Shown: one piece after another, positions 55,377 to 64,000 of the stretch
Position numbering within the stretch: the first letter of the stretch is position 1
How the letters are laid out: each line of letters begins with the position of its first letter
Assembly: GCA_050084985.1 (NCBI GenBank)
Contig: JBITNC010000001.1
Span: forward strand, 682,001 to 746,000
Direction: 5' to 3'
Source: Nageia nagi
Lineage: Eukaryota; Pinophyta
DNA: 64,000 nucleotides
Notes under the pieces: model-generated
What the model saw: only the letters and a program-made list of their open reading frames with translations
Database searches by the model: none
What the model was told of the DNA's origin: nothing
Program-made: the position numbers and the translations under genes

Positions 55377-55560
55377 TAATTTTATCATAATATAATTTTT
55401 TTTGGTTGAAATCATCCTTCTCAGGTTAATTTCTTGAAACTAGTTTCTGTATTTGAGGGACTCACTTCCATCAAAATCACCTAGGAATTGCACCTGACCC
55501 ATCCATGCCAGCATAATCACCCAAAAGAAATAATTTTTGAAGTTAAAACCTCATTTCGTC
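55377..55560. other. unassigned spacer
   Basis: AT-rich sequence with no recognised feature. Confidence 0.35.
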
Positions 55561-55599
55561 AACTTAAAAGTTTTATCTTCCCACTCTTTATATATATAT

Positions 55600-56340
55600 A
55601 TATAAAACTTAAAACATTTCACAGCGGGGTGGTTCTATCCTAAACACTTTGTATTTCCAGCCGGCAATTTAGATTTCAGGAATTTCTTTGTAAACCAAAG
55701 CAAGAAAGTAGCCAACAAATTATTACCCAAAACATTGAAATCAAGGAGAACATCCTAAAATTTCCTTTACAACCAAAAAAATTACACTCAGAACAAACTA
55801 GGGCGGTAGCCCCTTCCACGGGACCTTATTTCTCTGCCCCAAAAACAGGATTGACAAACTCTAATTTCCCTATAAACCAAATAGAAAAAATCTAGATCAA
55901 CCTTTGAGTGGATGAAGAAATGCTTCACCTGTCAAAAATTGTATACTTTCTGTTGATTCCGCGGCTTGCCCAAACTTGTTCACCACGATAACGACCAAAA
56001 AAGAACCACCAGAGTTGTAGAAGATGAACATCCTCGAAAAAAACATCTGGAAATTCATCTCGCTAATGCCTACAACTTCAACAAACACAGAAAGGGTTGT
56101 ACAGACTCTGTCGCTCTCAATACATACTTAAGCCTCCAAGTTATCTTGAAAACAGAGTAGAAGCCAGTAAATGCGTACTTATCTGTATCCAATCTTTCAT
56201 GAATGCTCGGCAAACAATAAAGGGGGGAACCTGGAGGGCATGTGAAAATTATTGTCAATATTAAACGGACGTTCTTAACAGCAAAAAGTACCGACACTGG
56301 ACAGAAAGTCCAGAAGGTCCTTTCCACGAAATCTTAGCCT
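55600..56340 (-). other. possible low-copy exon or gene relic of unknown identity
   Basis: Base composition is more balanced than the surroundings. Minus-strand open pieces at 56070-56327 (FTCPPGSPLYCLPSIHERLD) and 55897-56088 (FYNSGGSFLVVIVVNKFGQA, then ESTESIQFLTGEAFLHPLKG and a stop) overlap. A (TA)n run lies at 55590-55606 beyond them. The segment shows none of the retroelement domains seen elsewhere. It might be the 3' exon of a host gene or a gene fragment, but I cannot name a family and a chance ORF is not excluded. Confidence 0.3.
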
Positions 56341-58402
56341 CTCAAATTGAAAGAGGTCTCGTTCCTATCAAATCATAGGATCAACTTGTCGATAAATTGG
56401 TATTAAAATAAACATTATCCCATAATAACTATCATATTCATTTATCATCAATAAGCTACTTTTTAATAGCAAACCTTCTTTACAAAGAGGTTTATAGCCT
56501 TAGTTCTACTCTCGCATCAAACTATACATGGAGACTATTGATGAGAAATTGTTTAAGCATATGCAAAAATAGTTATTCATTATCTTCATTTATTATGTAA
56601 TTGATCCAACATAATTTAACACTTCCTTTAAAGATTTTACTCTATGATGAAAGTATCAACTTTAAATTCCATGCAAATTTCAGGGATACTTGTTTGTCAA
56701 ATGCAATATACCACAAATTCTTTACATATTTTAATTGAAAATTTAACTTTTTTTATATATTCATTCATAGTATTCCACATTATATATATATATATATAGG
56801 TTTGATGATATAATTTATGTCAAATATTTTTATTGATATGTTTAAATTGAAGTTGTAGAAATGTAGTTTATAATTCTATAAAATCCATTATTGTCCTTCT
56901 AACTCCTTAATTCAAGAAATCATATACATGATACAGTAGGGGAGATACCAAGTATGGTAGCAAAAGAGAATACTATCATCTAATATTGAAAAAAAAAGTC
57001 TAAGCTTGTATGGTTAACATATTTTTAATGAAAGTCATATATCAATAGTTTGAGTAATATATTTGTTGATAGAGATTGTGTAATATTCCATGCACCCGTG
57101 AATCGCAATCAATCAAATCACTAAGGATGAATTACTTTTCACAGTTCAACTTTCGATATAAAGGTCGGTACATTATTGTTGGGTCAAAGTCTCCTCACGA
57201 GAAGATCAACTACATTATCGTCTTGAAGAGTAAGGTGCAAGAAAGAGATAAAAAGACTAGAGTGCAAGAAAGTAATCAAAATGAATCTCCTTGACTAGCT
57301 TGGGCTTCCTTAAGCAGAATGCTTAGAAGGACACACAAATTAAAAACCACAAAATCGTATCACCTTAACTAGTAATCCTAGCTAAATATAACATTAACAG
57401 ACACTAACTCAGCATTTGTCCATGAAACCACAAAGTGTACACAACTGCATACATAACAATTTAAGCATGCACATTGATAAATGGTTGAAGAAATATCAAA
57501 CATATCATATTTGTATTCAGAAAATAGCCTTAGTAACATTGTAGAGGGAAAAAACTTAAATGCTCGACCCTTATAATTGATTTTTCTTATAGGAAAAATT
57601 GTATCAAAATAACTTAACTAATCTGAAGCTCTAATTACTGCTAACTATTGTTGGTCGATTATATCAGTGCTAGCCTTTAAAGAAAACTAAAACTAATGCT
57701 TATAGAAATCATCTGAAAAATTGATGTGCCCCCTTCATGCGACATGCATGGTTTAATTGATCTAGTTGTACTTTATTTTTTTCACCTCCTTCAACTACCT
57801 TGTTAAATGGTTGTGACCATTGTAATTATCTCTCTTACATTTAGGGTTACTTTGGGAATATCGTTGTACAAGATTATTGGTCATTTAAGCCTTTGCATGT
57901 TAGATCCAAGTTTAATTATGGGTATTGCTTCCTTTCAGGTGTTAAAATTTGAGTTGTTGATGTCATCTTATTCAAAGCTCGTTGTCAAAAACTTGTTGAT
58001 GTCGTCACTTCGATTTACTAGCTATATAAGCTTATGCATGCCTTTTACACCTTCAATTTTTAGTTTAGAATCTTTACCAAGTAACATACTTAATATTGCT
58101 AACATCACTCCCTTCATCCTCAATATTAGTTCAAAATTTTCCTTCATGGTTCAGGTGATGTCACTCCATTCTTTTCTTGGTGCTTTTCTTTCATAATTTT
58201 ACTAATTGGGCCTCTATATGGCATGTGATCCATAAACTTTTGTAAAGACATGCTTATTCAATAAGTCTTAAATGGATTTTCAAATTTGCATTTTTTAATC
58301 ATACATGAATTCAACAATATTACTCTTAATATCCATACTTTAAAAGGTTCAAGACTAAGTAGCATCTTGGCTGATTTAATCCATGTTCTTCTGTATTATA
58401 CA
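56341..58402. other. AT-rich intergenic stretch
   Basis: (TA)n microsatellite at 56784-56800. A 129-codon plus-strand ORF (57807-58196) is hydrophobic, without recognisable motifs. No LTR, PBS or domain seen. Confidence 0.45.
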
Positions 58403-58975
58403 AATATTTGCATGTTCCAACCGTAAGACAACATTAAAAAATATTAATGATAAATAATTTAATTATTTATTTAACTAACTAATTAAATTATTTATTTAAT
58501 TACATAATTAAAGTATTTAGCTAATTCATTTATTTAAATAATATATATATTTTATTTTTTAATTATATTATTTTTATTATTATTATTTTTAATGCTACCT
58601 GAGGGTAACATGGCACCATTGATTGATGATAGGATGTTGCCATCCGATGGTATGGGCCTGCTATACAAATGATGTGGGGCTACCATCCGATGGTAAGTTG
58701 TTGTCATTCAAAGACACCCCACTATCGTCCAACAACATGAGGTGTAATCCCATGGTAAGTTTTTGTTGCCTAATGATATCCTGCTACTATCTGATAGTAC
58801 CTTGCTATCGTATGACAATGTTGGCTCCCATTCGATGGTACTTTGTCACCATGTGAAGGCATAGAACTTCAATTGTTGATACCCCATTGATGTTCAACAA
58901 TATGGGCCTACCGTTTGATGATACCCTACTATCGTCCGACAACATCAGGGTGTTTACAAATAAAATTGAGCATGC
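58403..58975 (+). mobile_element. MITE-like element, copy B
   Basis: About 570 bp without coding capacity, homologous to 27005-27148 plus 29502-30025. The left end TATTTGCATGTTCCAA and the right end TTGAGCATGCAAATA are near-inverted matches, suggesting short TIRs. The body starts with AT-rich TAATTATTTATTTAAC sequence, then about 400 bp of degenerate CCATCCGATGGTA-type repeats. A DNA-transposon-derived MITE fits, but class is inferred only from ends and size. Confidence 0.65.
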
Positions 58976-59832
58976 AAATAAATAAGCAGGTAAATATCTA
59001 CAAACCCAATATATTTGTATTCGAGCTACGGATAACAATTTATATAAAATAATGAAAGAGACAATCAACTGCAGAAATAGAACAAGTATTTTAACAAATG
59101 ATAAACTCAAATTATTTGCAAAACTCAGACCATACAATATATTAAGACATATGTATACGTAGTCAGGCATAAGACGACACCACCTATCAAGATAGAAGTT
59201 ATATACCCACTTAGGGAGCATGCTTGAAACGAATCTGTTGATGAAGTCCTAGGATCCAACATTGTTCATACCTGAAATCATGAAGCTAAAAAGTCACAGA
59301 AGAAGGCCGTGGGCAGTGTTCGTTGCACTAGATAGGAATGTCGGTGGCCTTCGATAGGCTATGATCCATCTCCAATGAGTCTACACCCCCACTAAAATCT
59401 CGAGATGATCACAGTATGATTATCAGATAGGTCTCTCAGTTCTTCAAAATGCTCGCAAGAAGGGGATACACAAAATTCGGCTTGATAGGCGGTGTTAAGA
59501 GACACCTTACAATATGGTTGCCATTATCAAGACCATACGCGGGATCATGTGTATCCTTGATTATGGACTTACTATTAGATCCCTTATTTATATAGATAAT
59601 AGATAATACAACCCATGGGTCGGCATGCATCTACATAAACAAGGCTAATTCACAACATTCAAGATAACCACACCAATAAACAAGATAATTCATGCAATAT
59701 TCAAGATAATCATTATAAAATTCACATTCAAGACAAACATTGATATTATCATATTAAGACATTCAAGACATATATTTAGACCAAGCATGTTTTCATTAAT
59801 TTTATTGATTTAAAAACATAAATTCATTTTTA
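58976..59832. other. unassigned spacer
   Basis: No coherent coding signal. 59650-59780 repeats ATTCAAGATAA-like phrases. Confidence 0.4.
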
Positions 59833-60254
59833 TGTGTTAACAGATGCCCCACTTTGAATGTGAAATCGATAGAAAACATGAGGTGATCAGAGATTTTGCA
59901 TTCAAAGTAAAAACAAAATATCATAACAATGAAAGATTCTACAAGCATTGATAAATGTTAATCATAAAATAAAATTGTGACAAACATTGCTAATACTAGA
60001 GATGCGTTGAGAAAACTTACTTTGATATTACCTTGGGCATGCTTACCCCTTGCATTTTTTTTTTGATATATGAATGCCATAGAAGGTGATAATCTGATAT
60101 ATCTGATAGTTTGATAACCTTGCCGCAACACTGATGACTCATGAAAACAAACCTGACAACACACATACACAAGACGATGACCTGACAGATGACCTAACCA
60201 CACATAATGACCTGACGTTAACTCGATAAGACCACATCACAAGACAAGACATGA

Positions 60255-60303
60255 TAACCATGACAACACACATGACCACACATGACCACACATGACCACA
60301 CAC
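60255..60303 (+). repeat. short tandem repeat CATGACCACA
   Basis: Three to four copies of a 10-11 base unit ACACATGACCAC just before the 44-bp minisatellite. Confidence 0.8.
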
Positions 60304-60401
60304 AAGGGAGAGCTAAGTTCCACACAACTGCAATGGAAGCTAAGACTTCGCACCAAGAGGTATGCTGCAGTTGCATAAGAACCAAACTTTGGCAAGATAT
60401 A

Positions 60402-60889
60402 TGGGAGCTGAAACTCCGTGCCAAGAGGCATGATAAACTAATAAATGGGAGCTGAAACTCTACACTAAGAGGCATGATGAACTGATAAATGGGAGCTGAA
60501 ACTTCATGCCAAGAGGCATGATGAACTAATAAATGGGAGCTGAAACTTTGCACCAAGAGGCATGATAAGCTGATAAATGGGAGTTGAAACTCCATGCCAA
60601 GAGGCATGATAAGTTGATAAATGGGGAGCTAAAACTCTGTGCCAAGAGGCATGATAAGCTGATAAATGGGGAGCTGAAACTCCATGCCAAGAGGTATGAT
60701 AAGCTGATAAATGGGAGGTAAAACTTCGTGCTAAGAGGCATGATAAGATGATAAATGGGGAGCTGAAACTCCGTGCCAAGAGGCATGATAAGTTGATAAA
60801 TGGGGAGTTGAAACTCCACGCCAAGAGGCATGATGAACTGATAAATGGGAGCTAAAACTCCACACCAAGAGGCATGATAAGCTGATAAT
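60402..60889 (+). repeat. 44-45-bp minisatellite, 11 units
   Basis: Unit TGGGAGCTGAAACTCCGTGC, then CAAGAGGCATGATAAGCTGA and TAAA, repeated 11 times head to tail with substitutions and an occasional extra G. A more degenerate unit precedes it near 60330. Overlapping minus-strand open frames here are products of the repeat, not genes. It lies about 320 bp upstream of the TATA-like box at 61208. Confidence 0.93.
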
Positions 60890-62426
60890 ACAGCCCTCCA
60901 AACATGAAATTCAAAGCAATATTATCCTGGATATAACATTGATCAAGCACCTATGATGTACCTATGATACTTGGATGAGCTGATTGATTGGAAAAAGGAA
61001 TGTGAGTGATTCTTTCTGGTAGATTTAGAATGTAAGCAGTCTTCAACTAAGACTACGGGCGACCCTTTTCTTGAGGATTTATCAAAAATCATGAAGATCA
61101 GGCTACGATGAATCGCCCTTGGATTCCAGATTGATACCTGGTTACCTGCCCATGCACACTGAATGCCCAAATTGAAACTATCTTGAAGTGTGTGCCCTAA
61201 TATTTCTTATAAAAGGAACCCCACCCTTCCTCATTTGGTCATACTATCATTTTTAGAGCTGAGAATATCTTAGAGCTTAGGAGTGGTGATTTTATCGCTG
61301 TCACTGGGTGATATTTCTTACGCTGTTGTACTACACACTATGGCCCTGCCAATCACATGCTGGGATGGACATAGAGCTACCTTGGTGGCCAATTCTCTTA
61401 TCGATCATCAGGTATATTAGATTTCTTACCTTTTTCTTGCTATGTTTTTACTTACCTTCAGATTTTAGCTACCCTGCATACTGATTTTCCAAGTTGCCCC
61501 TAGGGTTTACCTGTTGAATACCTCAGCCCATCATTTTTACTTTTTTATTTCATTTTTCAAAATTCTGGTCCTATGGTTGTGCCACACTCATTCGTACGAA
61601 CCTGTACTCCAAATTTTGTTGACCCTCATGTACGGAAATAGGATCGCTAGTGGTCCTTTCTACCCTGGTTTAGACCATGGGCAGTCTTTTTACCTGTACT
61701 ATTTTGCTATTTTTGCTTCATATCTGATACTGACTTGCTCTCTATCACTCTTTTCTTTTAGAATCATTCATATCTTATGTGACCATCCGGTAAGAGTGCC
61801 ACTTTTACCACTGCCCAATAATGGCCATAAACTGATGAGGCTTGGAGTATTCTAGAGGACATTTCTTTCAGTTACCTAGCATTTGCTGATTACATGTTTC
61901 ATGATCGTGATATGCTGATAGCCTTGATGGAAAGGTGGGATTGATGCATGCGTTACGGGGCCGTAACTTTTGATCCGGATGTCATTTTGCTCCAAATTTT
62001 GGACTGTGGCCTCATGGAGGTTTTCTACATATGGTTGTTTGCTAGAACTACCATACCCAAAAATGATATTTTAATACCTGATTCATCCATCTAAGGTCCT
62101 AAAAATAGGCTTTTTTAAGAGCACTTCCGATTTTTAGGCTTTTTTGCATGTTGCGGCTTTAATAACTCTTATTTTTCTTTTAGTTAAGTGCTGGTAATTT
62201 AGATAATGCTTAATTAGTGTAAGAGGGATGTGCATGCAAATTTTGGGTGCAATCTGACTCATTTTGGTTTTTTAGCTTTTTTTTGTTGCTATTTAAAAGG
62301 ATTGTATTCTCTTGGAGAAGTAGTGTGGGTTCAGGAATAAGAAGAGTATTTGGTCCGGATTTCTTTTATATATTTTGTGATTGGATTTCAATTTCTTTTT
62401 CCTTTTACAACTAAATTCACATCATT

Positions 62427-62439
62427 TAGTATCAGAGCC
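62427..62439 (+). promoter_or_regulatory. primer-binding site of the second gypsy element
   Basis: TAGTATCAGAGCC is the tRNA-Met-type site TGGTATCAGAGCC with the second base changed G to A. It is followed after nine bases by the gag ATG at 62449. Confidence 0.85.
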
Positions 62440-62448
62440 AAGGAGAAG

Positions 62449-63640
62449 ATGCCGCCTAGGAGACAAGGTAGAGGTGTTGGTAGGGGACGTCGGTAGGGGT
62501 ATCGATAGAAATGTAGCTGATGCGTATGCCCATATGAATCGGTAGATAGAGGACCTACATGCTGAAGTTGCCCGATTGATTGGTGCAATTAATCGCATGG
62601 GGGGGAGGATACCCCATGTGTACCTGCATCCAGGATCTGATAGTGAGAGCCTGTTTGGGGAAGAGGACTCTAGCGTGAGAGGAAGGAGAATCGATACGTC
62701 AGAAGAAGCTGAGAAGGCTTTGAAATTGATAATCAAGCCTTGGAGGGGCTAAAGGGAATCGAGATGGGATCAAGATTGAAGTTCCTGAGTATGCTGGTGG
62801 GTTGAAACCAGAGGAGTTGATTGATGGGTTAATAGCCTGAGGAGAAGTATTTATGAATGGGTAAAGTTAGAACTTGAGATGCGGATAGAAGGTACTGATG
62901 CACGAAGTTGAAGGGACATGCATTGATATGTGGATCATTTACAAAAATCTTGACAGCGAAGGGAAAGAGAAGATAGAGCTTGGGCCAGATGAAGAAAAAT
63001 TAGAAGAAAAGTTTATTCTATAGACTATTCCAGACTTATTTTGGAGGTTCCAGAACCTTCGACAGAGAGACCAAAGCATTGAAGATTAAACAATGAATTC
63101 TATAAATTATCCATTCGGGTAGAGCATAAGGAGACGACAACAGAGAGCTTAAGGTATGGATGGTCTAAGCTATTCTATTCAAGATGAGATAAGTATGCAT
63201 CGCACTCTTACTGTAGAGGATGCATATCAAATGGCTTTGAAGGCTGAGGAGAAGCTTATGAGATGTAACAAAGGGGGAAAGAAAGGGTCGACACCCTCTT
63301 CAAATAGAGGCGGGTGGATCTAACTTCGCAAGGGGTGAATCTTGATGACTGGAAAAGGAGGATCAGGCAGGACAGAGCCAAGACACCCTCCAAGAGGAAG
63401 AAGATATCCAGAGGAAGAGGTAATGGTGGAAGGATAGGAAGTGGATTGGGGAAACCATTCATCTATTACAGATGTGGAGAAGAAGGGCATAAAGCATCTA
63501 AATGTCCTCATTATGATGCAGAGGAGAGGGGTCCAGCTAGGGTTCGCATTAGTTGAAGAAGAAGAAGAAGAGGAAGAGGCTGAGACTGAAGTTGCTATAG
63601 ACATAAGTGAAACCCTCATGATAAGAAGGACCCTTGCTGT
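62449..63640 (+). pseudogene. gag of the second gypsy element, broken
   Basis: Starts MPPRRQGRGVGRGRR, then a stop within 20 codons. The capsid region is legible in pieces (EVPEYAGGLKPEELIDW-like at about 62780-62830; RVEHKETTTESLRYG near 63117). The open piece at 63314-63556 carries a basic linker and the knuckle YYRCGEEGHKASKC (about 63464-63505), with Tyr in place of the first Cys. A Glu-rich stretch (63553-63590) links to the protease. Confidence 0.8.
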
Positions 63641-63649
63641 TCTGAGAAA

Positions 63650-64000
63650 GTAAGCATGCAGGAAGGGGATAAGGAGGACTCTTGGTTGTGTAGTAACATT
63701 TTCTGCACAAGATGCACTTCAGGAGGAAAGGTGTGTAACATGGTCATTGATGGAGGGAGTTGTGAAAATTTGGTCTCTGATGTTATGGTGGATAAGTTAC
63801 AGCTAAAATGTGAGGCCCATCCAACCCCTTATCGTGTTTCCTGGATTAAGAAAAAAAATATAGTGATTGTTGATAAGAGGTGTTTAGTAAGTTTTTCCAT
63901 TGGGAAGGCATACAAGGATATTGTATGGTGTGATGTGATTCCGATGGATGCATGTCATATTATGTTAGGAAGGCCATGGCAGTATGATAGAGATTCAGAA
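63650..64000 (+). CDS. aspartic protease of the second gypsy element, cut by the window end
   Basis: Open frame from about 63690: CTRCTSGGKVCNMVIDGGSC, then ENLVSDVMVDKLQL, with DGGS as the retropepsin active-site block (D-[ST/G]-G class), PTPYRVSWIKK, and CHIMLGRPWQYDRDSE at the window end. This order (IDGGSC.N..S ... LGRPWQ.D) is characteristic of gypsy elements. The continuing pol is outside the window. Confidence 0.85.

Larger units (their letters stand above)
59833..62421 (+). repeat. probable 5' LTR of the second gypsy element
   Basis: The right end is supported by TTCACA at 62416-62421, six bases before the PBS. The left end at TGTGTTAACAG (59833) is a guess from TGTG...CACA symmetry; the partner LTR is outside the window. 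A TATAAAAGG box lies near 61208. The minisatellite at 60402-60889 would fall in U3. Confidence 0.45.
59833..64000 (+). mobile_element. second Ty3/gypsy element, 5' part, runs off the window
   Basis: PBS, gag with CCHC knuckle and retropepsin of a plus-strand Ty3/gypsy element. RT and the rest lie beyond 64000. The left limit is uncertain (see the LTR entry). The protease pattern ending in LGRPWQYD and the gag start MPPRR...G are typical of plant gypsy elements in the chromovirus-like group. Frames are broken in gag. Confidence 0.82.

Noticed and set aside
57807-58196. 129-codon plus-strand hydrophobic ORF
   Set aside because: No motif, AT-rich context and no supporting neighbours; likely chance.
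60218-60831. Overlapping minus-strand ORFs with repeated peptides (LPFISLSCLLA)
   Set aside because: They are translations of the 44-bp minisatellite; the repetition explains the open frame.
60402-60889. CRISPR-like appearance of the 44-bp array
   Set aside because: Units abut without unique spacers, and the context is a plant retroelement.

Overview
This 64 kb window reads as intergenic DNA from a large plant nuclear genome, most likely a gymnosperm such as a conifer. The case rests on several things. It is AT-rich, and I found no complete host protein-coding gene. It is packed with old, nested retroelements: a giant Tat-type Ty3/gypsy element, two copies of one Ty1/copia family, a chromovirus and a second gypsy element, together with hAT-like, L1-type LINE, SINE and MITE-like remains. 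PBS, PPT and target-site signals are typical of plants. The assignment to gymnosperms is inference; no taxon marker is present.

Layout. 1-13499: a Tat-lineage Ty3/gypsy element on the plus strand (5' LTR cut by the window start; gag, protease, an extra archaeal-type RNase H, RT, RNase H, integrase, a long extra 3' ORF, 3' LTR with U3 tandem repeats). It sits inside a minus-strand Ty1/copia element (13500-20964), whose RT it splits. 20965-26770: a gag zinc-knuckle remnant, tandem repeats and two LINE-like remnants. 27005-30025: a short repeat element (MITE-like) split by a 2.3 kb insertion that has a 15-bp target-site duplication and ends in a SINE-like sequence with a poly-A tail. 30600-32150: LINE endonuclease/RT remnant. 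32160-41376: a degenerate intron-containing gene of unknown function, interrupted by a complete chromovirus (34854-40863, TSD GAATT). 42040-52990: a hAT-type transposase-like gene on the minus strand, interrupted by a complete Ty1/copia element (42698-51157, TSD AAACA) of the same family as the 13.5-21 kb copy. 53540-55135: LINE ORF1 and the start of the endonuclease. 55135-58400: mostly unassigned, with a SINE-like fragment and a possible low-copy exon. 58403-58975: second copy of the MITE-like element. About 59.8-64 kb: the 5' part of another Ty3/gypsy element, with a 44-bp minisatellite upstream of its TATA box.

Nothing here appears to be a working element. Every pol gene is broken by stops or frameshifts. 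Most stops in the chromovirus are at positions where relatives have Gln or Arg, or occasionally Trp, which fits C-to-T (and G-to-A) decay of methylated transposon DNA. The observations most worth a second look are the protease / archaeal RNase H / RT order and extra 3' ORF of the Tat element, the unknown intron-containing gene under the chromovirus, the two-copy MITE-like family, and a 614-bp tandem duplication inside the copia RT.
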